The notes: generated by a model from the sequence alone, not told the origin. DNA of 64,000 bases from Hyphomonadaceae bacterium (GCA_016791425.1 JAEUMQ010000004.1:62001-126000); one strand, 5' to 3'; numbered from the stretch's first letter, positions 32,135 through 42,355 are shown. Numbers and translations are program-made.

Positions 32135-32698
32135 ATGTCCGTGTGGGATGAGCCTGCGGCCCAGGTCTTGCGAGCGTCGCCCGACGATATGAACGACTTG
32201 AACGACACGACCGCGATCGACGCGCGCCGCGTCCTCGACTTCGCCCGCTCCGAAGTGTTTGACCGCACTTTCAAGGAGGGTATGGCGCTGGTCGAGGAGA
32301 CCGCGACCTATCTCGACGGCCCCGGGCGCGCGGCGGCCAAGCGCCTCTCGCGGCTGGGCGCGCTCGCCTATGCGGGCGAGAGCATGCGCCTCACCACGCG
32401 CCTGATGCAGGTCGCGTCCTGGCTCCTAGTGCAGCGCGCCGCGCGCGACGGCGAGATGAGCTGGCAGGACGCCGCCAGCGAGAAATATCGCCTGGCCGCG
32501 CGCGAGCCGTCCGAGACCGAGACGATGGCCGGCGCCGAAGATTTGCCCGAGGCTCTGAAAGGCCTCTCCGCGAAGGGCGTGGCGATCTATGAGCGCGTGC
32601 GCCGGCTCGATGCGGACATGTACGGGATCATCCTGCGCCCCGCGAACGAAGTGGGCGAACAGCACCGCATGCTGGAAGCTGCCTTCGGCCGGGAATAA
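32135..32698 (+). CDS. rcdA: RcdA-like regulator (DUF1465)
   Basis: This 187-residue helical protein matches DUF1465/RcdA: FDRTFKEGMALVEETATYLDGPGRAAAKRLSRLGALAYAGESMRLTTRLMQVASWLLVQRA, then a C-terminal ending in RVRRLDADMYGIILRPANEVGEQHRMLEAAFG. In Caulobacter RcdA is an adaptor that helps ClpXP degrade CtrA. The start may be ATG 32135, though GTG 32141 has better spacing to GAAGG. It follows the DUF1192 gene. A role here is inferred from the family. Confidence 0.88.
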   Translation: MSVWDEPAAQVLRASPDDMNDLNDTTAIDARRVLDFARSEVFDRTFKEGMALVEETATYLDGPGRAAAKRLSRLGALAYAGESMRLTTRLMQVASWLLVQRAARDGEMSWQDAASEKYRLAAREPSETETMAGAEDLPEALKGLSAKGVAIYERVRRLDADMYGIILRPANEVGEQHRMLEAAFGRE

Positions 32699-32727
32699 GG
32701 CGCCAACCCTCTCTCCGGGAGAGGGCC

Positions 32728-33594
32728 TCAAGCGAAGATCGCGTCCTGGTACGTGCGTGCGCCGAGATCGCCGCCCTCGAAGATGCCATGCGTGGCGATC
32801 CAGTCGCGCGCAGACAAGAACGTCTCTTCCGAATAGGGCTCGAACACGATGCGCTCGCCCGGCCCCCAGCGGCGCGTATCCATCCGCGCATGCAGGCGCT
32901 GCGGAAACTCGCGCGCATAATAATGCGTATAGCGTTCCGGCCTGAGGTCTATGTCGCGTTGCGCGCGCTTCAGCGCCGCGAAATACTTGCGCAGATCCTC
33001 CGGGTCCGGATCGCCATGGATCATGGTCGCGATCATGAACGTGGTGTCGATGATCTTCCGGAAGCCCAATTGCTCGGCGAAATAATAGGGGCCAGAGAAG
33101 AGCGTCGCGGCCGGAACCTCGCCGTCGATCAGCTTCTCCATGCGCTTGAACAGCAGCCCGTCATGGAACGAGAGATTGATCTCCTCCGCCGCCAGATAGC
33201 TTTCGAGCGCCTGGATCGTCGCGTAATGGCTGCCCGACTGGAATCCGACCGAGATCGGAACGTCCTTCAGATCGGCCGGCGTGCGGATGGGAGAATCCGC
33301 CGCCACGAACACGCCCGCGTTCGCCACCGAATAGGCGTGCGGATAAAGCCGCCCGTGCCCGGACGCAGCCGCCACGTTCACCGTCCAGTGGCACGCGCAA
33401 CTGACGTCCGCCTTGCGGCCCGCTTCAAGCGCCTGATAGGCGCCGACCTTGTCGGGCGTGTCGTGGATCTTGCCGTCGCTTGCCTGGACGGTTTCGCGGA
33501 ACTCGTAGTCGAGCCCTTCGTCGCGGAAATAGCCCTTCTCCTCCGCGACCCATTCCTGCAGGCGGAAGTGCGGCTCGATGATGAAGCGGGGCAT
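32728..33594 (-). CDS. NMT1/THI5-like (ABC transporter substrate-binding-like) protein
   Basis: This 288-residue protein has the periplasmic-binding-protein fold seen in NMT1/THI5-like domains: WVAEEKGYFRDEGLDYEF at the start, VSCACHWTVNVAAASGHGRLYPHAYSVANAGVFVAADSPIRTPADLKDVPISVGFQSGSH as the hinge region, and LFKRMEKLIDGEVPAATLFSGPYYFAEQLGF. There is no signal peptide, so it may act in the cytoplasm. A family substrate is not identified. It is separate from the rcdA gene, convergent, and downstream of rpmE. Confidence 0.75.
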   Translation of the reverse strand: MPRFIIEPHFRLQEWVAEEKGYFRDEGLDYEFRETVQASDGKIHDTPDKVGAYQALEAGRKADVSCACHWTVNVAAASGHGRLYPHAYSVANAGVFVAADSPIRTPADLKDVPISVGFQSGSHYATIQALESYLAAEEINLSFHDGLLFKRMEKLIDGEVPAATLFSGPYYFAEQLGFRKIIDTTFMIATMIHGDPDPEDLRKYFAALKRAQRDIDLRPERYTHYYAREFPQRLHARMDTRRWGPGERIVFEPYSEETFLSARDWIATHGIFEGGDLGARTYQDAIFA

Positions 33595-33623
33595 GGGCGT
33601 CTCCAGGCGCGGGAGACTGGACC

Positions 33624-33640
33624 GCCGGCTTCCAGCCGGC
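33624..33640 (-). terminator. Hairpin downstream of rpmE
   Basis: GCCGGCT-TCC-AGCCGGC is a perfect seven-base stem with a three-base loop, about 36 bases after the rpmE stop. There is no T-tract, so it is a tentative terminator or a repeat fragment. Confidence 0.35.
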
Positions 33641-33675
33641 AAGCGACGCTCTGGTGAGCGCCGTTCCCTGGGGCC

Positions 33676-33906
33676 TCAGCCCTTCTTCTTCATGAAGGCG
33701 CCGAACTTGTCCTGGAAGCGCGAGACGCGTCCGCCGCGGTCCATGAGCTGCTGGCTGCCGCCGGTCCAGGCCGGGTGGGTCTTTGGATCGATGTCCAGGT
33801 GCAGCTCCTCGCCCGGCTTGCCGTAGGTCGAGCGGGTCTGGAACGTGGTCCCGTCGGTCATCTTGACCGTGATGAAATGATAGTCGGGATGGCCTTCGGA
33901 CTTCAT
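33676..33906 (-). CDS. rpmE: 50S ribosomal protein L31
   Basis: This 76-residue protein matches L31: [69 protein letters not shown]. It has none of the cysteines that hold zinc in L31A; this is the zinc-free form, as common in alphaproteobacteria. The start at ATG 33906 gives the full family length. It lies near the rcdA gene. Confidence 0.97.
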   Translation of the reverse strand: MKSEGHPDYHFITVKMTDGTTFQTRSTYGKPGEELHLDIDPKTHPAWTGGSQQLMDRGGRVSRFQDKFGAFMKKKG

Positions 33907-33998
33907 GGCGGGGCTCTTGGAATAGGGAAGCCGGGCTAGATAAAGGAGAGCGGGCGCCTGCGCAAGGAGCCCGGATCCGGGGGGAGGGGAAAGAGGTC

Positions 33999-34400
33999 AT
34001 GCCGGCCGGCTATTCCGGGACGCCGCTCGCCAAGAAGCTGGGGCTGAAAGAGGGCGCCGCCCTCTGGGCCCCCGGTATGCCCGCGAGCGTGAAGGCCGAG
34101 ATCAAGGCCGCCAAGCCCGCCTATGCGGACAAACCCGCCAAGGGGCTCGCCGCCGCCCACGTGTTCCACACCGAGGCCAGGAAGCTCGCCGCCGACCTGA
34201 AGAAGCTCCGCACGCTCCTCGCTCCGGACGGCCAGGTCTGGGTCTCCTGGCCGAAGAAGGCCGCAAAGGTGGAGACTGACATCACGGAGGACACGATCCG
34301 CGCGCTCGCCCTCCCCATGGGCTTCGTCGATGTGAAGGTGTGCGCCGTGGATGCGGTCTGGTCCGGCCTGAAGCTCGTCATCCGCAAGGAGTTGCGCTGA
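33999..34400 (+). CDS. DUF3052 family protein
   Basis: This 133-residue protein begins GYSGTPLAKKLGLKEGAALWAPGMPA, the DUF3052 signature (GYSGxPLxxKLGIKxG), followed by KKLRTLLAPDGQVWVSWPKKAAKVETDITEDTIRALALPMGFVDVKVCAVDAVWSGLKLVIRK. The start is at ATG 33999 after GAGG. It appears monocistronic. The structure is probably small and enzyme-like; function unknown. Confidence 0.9.
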   Translation: MPAGYSGTPLAKKLGLKEGAALWAPGMPASVKAEIKAAKPAYADKPAKGLAAAHVFHTEARKLAADLKKLRTLLAPDGQVWVSWPKKAAKVETDITEDTIRALALPMGFVDVKVCAVDAVWSGLKLVIRKELR

Positions 34401-34432
34401 AGCCTCTGCCCCGTCGGGGCAGCGGAAAGCGC

Positions 34433-34873
34433 TCAAGCCTGGAACCGCGTGTTCTGATCCGCGATGAGCTTCCAGTCGCTCGCTTCGCGCTCGAACGTCA
34501 GCATGAGGTAGCTCCGCGTATCGACCGTCGGCGGGCCGCTGTCCTGATAGCGCGTGCGCAGCAGCACCTGGCCCATCGTCGTCGATTGCTTCTGCCAGAT
34601 CGGCTCGAAGTCCATCGTCCAGCTCTTGGAGGCGAACCAGGCGCGATGGAAATCGAGATACGCCGCCTTTGTCGTCGTGTAGCGCCCGTCCGGCAGGATG
34701 AGCACGAGCATGTCGCCCGATGTGAGTGTCGCCGACACCTTGTCCAGGTCGCGCGCCTGCACCGCCGCGATATGGTTGCGCCAGCTCCAGTCGAAGCTGG
34801 CCTGGATGTCGAGGACTGTGGCGCATGCCGCGACGGGCGCGACGAGCGCTGCGGCCGCGGCGTGAAATCTGGC
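34433..34873 (-). pseudogene. SnoaL-like (nuclear transport factor 2 fold) lipoprotein with disrupted start
   Basis: The frame from 34873 to 34433 encodes a hydrophobic head ending VAPVAAC (a lipobox) and then an NTF2-like domain: ASFDWSWRNHIAAVQARDLDKVSATLTSGDMLVLILPDGRYTTTKAAYLDFHRAWFAS through MGQVLLRTRYQDSGPP and ASDWKLIADQNTRF. No ATG, GTG or TTG opens the lipoprotein part: the frame begins right after a TGA that overlaps an out-of-frame ATG (ATGA, 34877-34874). One extra base there would explain it. A GTG at 34762 could start a 109-residue truncated domain. Frameshift, error or an unusual start remain open. Confidence 0.6.
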
Positions 34874-34929
34874 TCATGCGCGCACTGTGCGCCGTGTTCC
34901 CGACAATCTTGCGGCGGCGGCGGCGCGGA

Positions 34930-36960
34930 TCAGTTCTGCTTTGGCCGGTTGAAGAGGCTGCCGAGGTCCGGCATGCGCGGCTGCTGTTGTTGCTGCTGCT
35001 GTTGCGGCTGCTCGCCCTCGGTGGTCGCGGGCTGTTGCTGCTGGCGTCCGCCGAGCGCGGCGCCGATCTGCCCGAGCATCCCGCCCTTCGTCTGTCCGCT
35101 GAGCACGTTGTTCATTTGCTGGCGCAGCTGGTTCTGCACGACATCCCCGAGCGCCAGCGAGAATTGCACGCGCGTCCAGGGCCCCGCGATGCGGAACGGC
35201 ACGCCGAGCCCGGCGATGTTGGCTTGACCGCCCTGGCCCTCCATCGTGTTCACTGCACGCGGGGCGATGCGCATGTCGATCGTCTGCTGGCCGATATCGA
35301 TGATGCCTTGCCCGTCGAGCCGCACATAGGGGTTGAGCAGCTTGAGGTCTTGCGTGACGGCCGCTCCGTTGGCGACGCGGAAGGTGGAGGATAGCTCCGC
35401 GAAATCCGTCGCCGCCGCCGCGCCGCGCGCCGTGCCTGAGATCGTTGACTGGATCGTGCGCGCGATCTGCGCCAGGTTCACGCCTTTCCATTGCCCGTCA
35501 TTGAACGTGAACGCGGCCGTGCCGCCGAGCGAGCGCATGAGCGCGGCCTGGCTCGCGCCTGCGCCCTCCAAGGTCGCTTGCAGTCGCCCGCGTCCGGCGA
35601 TCTTGTTGAGGCCGATCGCGTCGGTGAGCAGCGGTTCGGCCTGGATGTTTTGGAAATCGATCTCGCTGCGGATGCGGTTGCCGTTCGCGTTGGCGATCAG
35701 CCGCGCGGTTCCTGAGCCGCCATAGAGGCTCATCCGCGCGAGGTGGGCGTTGGCCACGCCATTGTCGATCCTCAGCGCCAGCTGCGCATCGGCGAACTGC
35801 ATGCGCTGGAACTTGAGCCGCGCCAGCGTGAGATTGAGGTCGGCGTCCGCGGCCTTGAGCCCCCCAAGGTCGAGCGGATCGGTGCTCCACGCCGTCTGCG
35901 CATTGACGCCGCCCGCCTGCGCGCCTTGCGGCGGCGGCGGCATGTAGGTGTTGAGGTCGAGCTCGGGGATGGTCAGTCGTCCCGCCGCCTTCATCCGCCC
36001 GCCTTCCGGCATCGTGACGGTGACATCGCCTTGCGCGCGCACCGCGTCGAGCCCGAACGCGCCTTGCGTCAGCGCGATCGTGGTCGGGACGTTCTCGTGC
36101 GAACCCGATTCATACGAACCCCGGGCCATCATCTGTGCACGGACCGAATAGGCGAGAAAGCCCGGGCCCTCGCCGAGCGGCGCGCCGACCCATGCGAGCG
36201 TGTCGCGCAGGCTTTGCCCGTCCGCCTCGATGCGGCCCTCGAGCGCGCCGGTTTCCGCGTTCCACGCGCCGTTGAACGTGCTGGCGAAGTTCGGCGTCTT
36301 GATGCGCGCGGTCAGCGGCGTCTGTCCGGCCTCCAGCAGGGCGCGGGGAAGTCCGAGCCGGCTTTCCACCTCGATGCGCCGGCCGCGATAATCGAACGCA
36401 CCCTCGATCTGCGACGGCTGATCGAGCGAAGCGAGCGTCACGCGAAGATCGATGTCGCCGACCGCGAGCGGCTCGCCGTCCTTGCCTTGGAAGCTGAACG
36501 CCCCGTCGCTGACGCGGAACTCGTCGATGCTGAAGTCCTGCATCGGCTTCTGCTCGCCTTCCGGCTGCGGGAAGGTCCAATTGTCCTTGCCGTCCTCCTT
36601 CACTGCGAGCGTGAGGACCGGCTTCTCCAGAATGAGCCGCTTGATCTCGATGTCGCCGGAGAGGAGCGGAATGAGCGCGACCGCGAAAACGATGCGGTCC
36701 GCCGAAAGGAACGGCGTGGCGCCGAAACCCTGCGGATTGGAGAGCGAGACGCCGTTGGCCGCGAGGCCCAGCGCCGGCCAGAACGCGACATCGACCGAGC
36801 GGATCGTGACGTCGCGCTTGGTGGCGTGCTCAACCTGCCGTTCGATCTCGGCGCGAACGGCCTGTTTCGGAAAGAAGAAGTAGAGCGCCGCCGCGGCGAC
36901 CACGATGAGCCCGACGACGACGCCGACGATGGTGAGCAGCCATTTCCACATGCCGCGCAT
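34930..36960 (-). CDS. AsmA family protein
   Basis: This 676-residue envelope protein starts MRGMWKWLLTIVGVVVGLIVVAAAALYFFFPKQAVRAEIERQVEHATKRDVTIRSVDVAFWPALGLAANGVSLSN, an N-terminal helix followed by the AsmA bridge-like repeat pattern. The C-terminal part carries AFTFNDGQWKGVNLAQIARTIQSTISG, a typical AsmA C-terminal block. The end is a Gln-rich stretch (eight consecutive Q) and NRPKQN. AsmA-like proteins carry phospholipids between membranes. The start at ATG 36960 has GGGAGGGC ten bases before it. It follows eipA by 65 bases. Confidence 0.92.
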   Translation of the reverse strand: MRGMWKWLLTIVGVVVGLIVVAAAALYFFFPKQAVRAEIERQVEHATKRDVTIRSVDVAFWPALGLAANGVSLSNPQGFGATPFLSADRIVFAVALIPLLSGDIEIKRLILEKPVLTLAVKEDGKDNWTFPQPEGEQKPMQDFSIDEFRVSDGAFSFQGKDGEPLAVGDIDLRVTLASLDQPSQIEGAFDYRGRRIEVESRLGLPRALLEAGQTPLTARIKTPNFASTFNGAWNAETGALEGRIEADGQSLRDTLAWVGAPLGEGPGFLAYSVRAQMMARGSYESGSHENVPTTIALTQGAFGLDAVRAQGDVTVTMPEGGRMKAAGRLTIPELDLNTYMPPPPQGAQAGGVNAQTAWSTDPLDLGGLKAADADLNLTLARLKFQRMQFADAQLALRIDNGVANAHLARMSLYGGSGTARLIANANGNRIRSEIDFQNIQAEPLLTDAIGLNKIAGRGRLQATLEGAGASQAALMRSLGGTAAFTFNDGQWKGVNLAQIARTIQSTISGTARGAAAATDFAELSSTFRVANGAAVTQDLKLLNPYVRLDGQGIIDIGQQTIDMRIAPRAVNTMEGQGGQANIAGLGVPFRIAGPWTRVQFSLALGDVVQNQLRQQMNNVLSGQTKGGMLGQIGAALGGRQQQQPATTEGEQPQQQQQQQQPRMPDLGSLFNRPKQN

Positions 36961-37025
36961 TTTGCGCCCTCCCGGGCGGCCCGCGCAAGTCGGAACGGCC
37001 CCTCCGGCGACGCTCAGAACGGCCC

Positions 37026-37619
37026 TCAGAACGGAACGATGCGGCGTCTGCGCGAATAGGCGAGGTAACCGACATTCGCGCCGAGCCGGAACCCGACGCC
37101 GAAGCGGATGGGCGCCAGCGTGATGTTGTCGGCGCGCTGATAGTTCACCCCGACGCCGCCGACATAATACGCCGAGCCCTCCACGCCCGGAAAGCGCTGG
37201 AAGATCTGGTCGGTGCGCCGCATGCCATAGACCAGCGTGAAGCACTTCGCGCCGTCGCCGCCGACATCGAAGCCGATCGAGGGGCCTTGCCAGAAGACGC
37301 GCGTCGATGCGCTGCGGTGGCGGAAGAAGAGATGCCCCTCGCCATAGCGCAGTCCGACGCCGATGGCGCCGGAGGCTTCCTGGCCCTGGATGTAGCCGTT
37401 CGGTCGCCCGAACTGCGCGAACACGTGCCGAACGACGTCGGCGAGGCCTTCCGCGCCGGCGCCGAAGAAGCGATTGGCCGCGCCGATCACCTCCGGCTCC
37501 GAATAGGCGCCGTCTTCCTGCGCGTAGGCGAGGCCGGGGAGGGTGAGCAGGCCCGTCGCCCCCAAGCCGAGCGTCACCGCGCGGCGGCTCGCATGATCGT
37601 CCTTCTTACGGTCGTCCAT
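37026..37619 (-). CDS. eipA: EipA-type DUF1134 envelope integrity protein
   Basis: This 197-residue protein has a Tat-like/secretory signal (SRRAVTLGLGATGLLTLPGLAYAQ) and the DUF1134 domain: NRFFGAGAEGLADVVRHVFAQFGRPNGYIQGQEASGAIGVGLRYGEGHL. It continues with WQGPSIGFDVGGDGAKCFTLVYGM and a GGVGVNYQRADNITLAPIRFGVGFRLGANVGYLAY C-terminus. The Brucella homologue, EipA, is a periplasmic protein needed for envelope integrity. Its place next to asmA fits an envelope role. The SRRxV motif hints at Tat export but is not conclusive. Confidence 0.92.
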   Translation of the reverse strand: MDDRKKDDHASRRAVTLGLGATGLLTLPGLAYAQEDGAYSEPEVIGAANRFFGAGAEGLADVVRHVFAQFGRPNGYIQGQEASGAIGVGLRYGEGHLFFRHRSASTRVFWQGPSIGFDVGGDGAKCFTLVYGMRRTDQIFQRFPGVEGSAYYVGGVGVNYQRADNITLAPIRFGVGFRLGANVGYLAYSRRRRIVPF

Positions 37620-37720
37620 GGGACATCTCCTTCTAGGCCCTGCGCATGGGTGGAACGCTCGTCAGTACACTATCGTTCCGTGGCGAAGGAATGACCAACG
37701 GCTCGCCGCACCCGCGCCCT

Positions 37721-39061
37721 TCAGGCGAGCCCCGCCGCGCCAAGCGCGTCCTGTTGCCGCGCCGCCAGCGCTGCGGTGGAGAAATCCGCGATCGAGTCCT
37801 CGAACAGGCGCGCAAAATTGAGCTGCGCGTTGAGATGCAGGAACGCGGCCCCCAGCCCGAGCGCAGCGCGATCCATGAACACGAACTCGCGCGGCACGAG
37901 CACGGGCCCGAGCGTCTTCAGGCGCTTGCGCACTTGTCCCACTTCCCTGCGTCCATACTCCGACGGTTTCACTCCGTCCGCGATCGAGCGCACGCGGTCG
38001 TCGATCAGCGGCGCATAGATGAACCGCGCCCAGATCGTCAGCGTCTCGATGAGCTCGTTGGACAGGTTCTTGAAGCCCCAGATCTCGAACGCGTGCGCGA
38101 CGCCGTCCGGGTCGTCGTTCTTGAGCGAGCGCTGCAGAAGCACCACGCCTTCCACGAAGCTCGCGGGAAAAATCCGCACGCAACCGAAATCGATCAGGTT
38201 GAGCGCGCCTTCGTCCGTAAACGAATAATTCCCCAGATGCGGATCGCCATGGATCACGCCGAAGCGCGTCATCGGCGTCCACCACACCTCGAAGAGAAGG
38301 GCGGCGATCCGGTTGCGCATCTCCTGTGAACCATCCACCTGCGCCAGCAGCCCCTTGCCGTCGAGCCAGGTCATCGTGAGCAGGCGCTTGGTGGAGAGCT
38401 CCTCGATCGGGTCCGGCGTGCGCGCCGCCTTGCCGGCCAGCATGGCGGCGAAAAGCTTCATCGCCTTGAGCTCGCGCGCATAATCGAGCTCCTCCCGCAG
38501 CCGCGCGGTGACCTCCTCGATCGCCTCGGAGGAATCGATCGTGTTGTCCATGCGCTGGAAGAGCCCGAGCAGGGTGCGCAACTGCCCGATGTCGGTCTCC
38601 ACCGCGCTCGCCATGTCGGGATATTGCAGCTTGCACGCGAGCGCGCGCCCGTCATGCGCGACGGCGCGGTGCACCTGCCCCAGCGACGCCGCGTGGGCGG
38701 CGTCCAGATCGAACGATTGGAACTTCCCCTTCCAGTCCGCCCCCAGCTCCGCCCGCATGCGCCGTTCCACGAACGGCCGCCCCATCGGCGGGGCGTGCGC
38801 CTGCAGCTTGCGGAATTCCTGCGCATAGCTCTCCGGCAACACGTCCGGCAGCGTCGAGACAAGCTGCGCCACCTTCATCAGCGGCCCCTTGGACCGCCCC
38901 AGCGCTTCTTTCACCGCGCGCGCGATCTGCGCTTCGTCGCCGCCGGAGAGCCGCGTCGCGGCGAACGCCGCGGCCGCGCCGCCCATGTGCGCTCCGACGC
39001 TCGCCACCCGCCCGATCCGCGCCGAAAGCCGGTCCCGCTCCGGATCCCGCTCATCGCTCAT
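37721..39061 (-). CDS. ABC1/AarF-family protein kinase-like
   Basis: This 446-residue protein is an ABC1 (UbiB/COQ8-like) atypical kinase: GPLMKVAQLVSTLPDVLPESYAQEFRKLQAHAPPM. The KxGQ region reads KVAQ, as in alphaproteobacterial relatives. It has an A-rich loop AAHAASLGQVHRAVAHDGRALACKLQYPD, and a catalytic segment RFGVIHGDPHLGNYSFTDEGALNLIDFGCVRIF. Homologues support ubiquinone synthesis by acting on membrane lipids. The ATG at 39061 is chosen; the frame upstream only covers palindromic element D. Confidence 0.9.
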   Translation of the reverse strand: MSDERDPERDRLSARIGRVASVGAHMGGAAAAFAATRLSGGDEAQIARAVKEALGRSKGPLMKVAQLVSTLPDVLPESYAQEFRKLQAHAPPMGRPFVERRMRAELGADWKGKFQSFDLDAAHAASLGQVHRAVAHDGRALACKLQYPDMASAVETDIGQLRTLLGLFQRMDNTIDSSEAIEEVTARLREELDYARELKAMKLFAAMLAGKAARTPDPIEELSTKRLLTMTWLDGKGLLAQVDGSQEMRNRIAALLFEVWWTPMTRFGVIHGDPHLGNYSFTDEGALNLIDFGCVRIFPASFVEGVVLLQRSLKNDDPDGVAHAFEIWGFKNLSNELIETLTIWARFIYAPLIDDRVRSIADGVKPSEYGRREVGQVRKRLKTLGPVLVPREFVFMDRAALGLGAAFLHLNAQLNFARLFEDSIADFSTAALAARQQDALGAAGLA

Positions 39062-39100
39062 GGCAAACGATCCGTAAACGGACGAACGGCGCAGGACAAG

Positions 39101-39240
39101 CCTCCCTCCCCCTTGCGGGGAGGGTGTCATCTCGCAAGCGATGACGGGTGGGGGGAAAGCAGAACGAAGCGAAATGTTCGCGGTCACATGCAAACATCAT
39201 CACCCCCGCCAATGCCCGCTCCTCGTAAGCGGGAGGGCGC
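39101..39240. repeat. GC-rich palindromic element, copy D
   Basis: CTCCCCCTTGCGGGGAG is followed by GGTGTCATCTCGCAAGCGATGACGGGTGGGG and, about 60 bases later, by CCCCGCCAATGCCCGCTCCTCGTAAGCGGGAGGG. It sits between the divergent ABC1 and tacA-like genes. Confidence 0.6.
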
Positions 39241-39401
39241 CATGTCCAAGCGTCGCGACATCGAAGGTGATTTAAGGCCGTATTCACCAAGTGCAATGAT
39301 TTGCTGCGATTTGTGCCATTTTAACGCGGCCTGAACGTCTCGTCACTAAGGTGCCCAATGCGTCCGTAAGAGACGCAACCAAATAAGACGGTGGTGGTGT
39401 G

Positions 39402-40913
<1,512 letters not shown>

Positions 40914-41141
40914 GGAGAAGCGGGCTGAAGGCCCGCGCTTCATCCGCTGCGGCGCAACGATGGTTCCCCGCTGACATCCGCGGATGGGGTCCAAGCGCTT
41001 CGGATTGAAGGCCGGTTCCGGCAAGCGGCGCGCCTCGACGATGGGGCCTGCGTCGCGGCGAAAGCGCGCCCAAATATTGCGCGCACGGAACTATGTTTCG
41101 CGCGCGCGCAAACGCTTGCGAATCTGTTTATAGTCGATGCC

Positions 41142-41576
41142 ATGGCGGATATTCATTCCACTCTCCCAACGTCGCATCAGAAGGGAGAGCGGCCGTCGAA
41201 ACGCGCGATCGCGCTCCTTCTCAAGCAGGCCGAGCTGCACGCCGAAGACGGGCGCATGATGCTCGATGTCGCGCGCTTCCCGCTCGCGGGCTGCGCGGCT
41301 TACATGTCGATGCTCGCCGCGGCGCGCGCGCAGCTGATGGCGGCCGGCGAGTCCACGGTCGGCGATTTCAGCGCCATCCTTGAGCGCATCACGCTCCTGA
41401 TGGGCGACGCCTTCGGCCTCGCGCGCGATCTGGCGCGCACGCACCGGGTGATCGAGCGTATCGATGATGGCGTCATGGATGAGCTCTGCGACGCTCACGT
41501 CCGGCCGCTCGTTTCGGCCGCCGAGCGCTTCGTGGAGGTCGTAAAGGCCCGCACCCAGCGCGGCGGCGAGCACTGA
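41142..41576 (+). CDS. HEPN-like hypothetical protein
   Basis: This 144-residue helical protein has the HEPN-like pattern: ALLLKQAELHAEDGRMMLDVARFPLAGCAAYMSMLAAARAQLMAAGESTVGDFSAILERITLLMG. It has no clear RxxxxH catalytic motif, so any ribonuclease activity is doubtful. Its end is VRPLVSAAERFVEVVKARTQ. The ATG at 41142 leads it. It stands alone, 220 bases after the tacA-like gene. No partner nucleotidyltransferase is adjacent. The family call is tentative. Confidence 0.55.
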   Translation: MADIHSTLPTSHQKGERPSKRAIALLLKQAELHAEDGRMMLDVARFPLAGCAAYMSMLAAARAQLMAAGESTVGDFSAILERITLLMGDAFGLARDLARTHRVIERIDDGVMDELCDAHVRPLVSAAERFVEVVKARTQRGGEH

Positions 41577-41955
41577 TCGAAGGCGCGCCTCACATCGCCC
41601 GTTTGGATGGCGCCTGTTAATAAACGTCGCACACGGACAATTCAAATTTCTCCCCAATGAGGGGAAAAATCCGGACGGTATTGAGTCGGATTACCTGAAC
41701 TTTCACGGAAAACGCTGTCAGGAGGCCCTCGGAACCGAAGGCTTCCGTGCGACGGAGCGAACGCAACCCAAACGTTAATTTGAATTTAGGCGCCCTTGTC
41801 GCGCGTAGCGGCGCGCCGCTCCATGCCGCGCCAGGCGGGCGATTTGTGTTGGAAATCCAGGCCCTTCAGAGGTCTCGGAGGTTCGGCGGCCGCCAACGCG
41901 GGAAGCCCCGAGGCCAGATTCCGCAATATAATCGGGTGATTCTGGTTTGCGCTTT
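41577..41955. other. Intergenic region before the 15-base tandem repeat
   Basis: About 380 bases with more A/T than the surroundings. They include a small hairpin (CCCC-AATGA-GGGG at about 41653) and a TTAA-N7-TTAG near 41775-41789, one base from a full CtrA box but with no gene clearly downstream. No gene is supported. Confidence 0.45.
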
Positions 41956-42030
41956 GAATCTGGAGCCCAGGAATCTGGAGCCCAGGAATCCGGAGCCCAG
42001 GAATCCGGAGCCCAGGAATCCGGAGCCTAC
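41956..42030. repeat. 15-base tandem repeat (five units)
   Basis: Five consecutive units of GAATC(T/C)GGAGCCCAG run from 41956 to 42030. The first two have T, the third and fourth have C, and the last is changed at its end (CCTAC). The final unit overlaps the stop codon of the DUF-like gene at 42027. The unit is 15 bases, a multiple of three. Confidence 0.9.
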
Positions 42031-42326
42031 TCCTTCCGCTCCGCCGGCTTCCGCCGCGACAGGCCGCGCGGCGCTTTGCCTTTGGCCTTTGCTTCAAGCT
42101 CCCGGAGCTTCGCCGCCTGCAGCACGGAGAGCGCCTCCTCGGCGCGTCCCTTGGTCAGGTTCGCGAACGCCGACCCGTAGCGCTCGAGCCGCGCCCCGAC
42201 TTCCTGGATGAACTCGTCTTCCCAGCCGGAGAATTCCGGCGGCGTCTCCGCGCTCTTGGCGTCGGCCAGCTTCCGCAGCCGCCGCATCGCCTTGCGCGTG
42301 CGCTTGGGATCGACCTCTCGGGGCAT
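42027..42326 (-). CDS. Conserved small basic hypothetical protein
   Basis: This 99-residue soluble protein begins MPREVDPKRTRKAMRRLRKLADAKS, with a middle WEDEFIQEVGARLERYGSAFANLTKGRAEEALSVLQAAKLRELEAKAKGKAPRGLSRRKPAERKE. It is Lys/Arg-rich with a helical centre, and looks like an uncharacterised alphaproteobacterial family. The stop codon lies in the last unit of the 15-base repeat, so the 3' end may have been eroded or extended by it. It is 29 bases downstream of gapR and may share its transcript. Confidence 0.7.
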   Translation of the reverse strand: MPREVDPKRTRKAMRRLRKLADAKSAETPPEFSGWEDEFIQEVGARLERYGSAFANLTKGRAEEALSVLQAAKLRELEAKAKGKAPRGLSRRKPAERKE

Positions 42327-42355
42327 CGCCCCGGGGATTTAGCAGACTCTGTGGA

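Noticed and set aside
39240..39401. Sigma-54 promoter upstream of the tacA-like gene
   Set aside because: No GG-N10-GC element with the right spacing was found.
41775..41789. CtrA box TTAA-N7-TTAG
   Set aside because: One mismatch and no clear downstream gene in either direction; kept only as a remark.
41956..42030. CRISPR array
   Set aside because: Units are directly tandem with no spacers, and no cas gene is near.
41786..42097. ORF with LRIPG repeats over the tandem repeat
   Set aside because: The repetition only mirrors the 15-base DNA repeat and the rest has no family.
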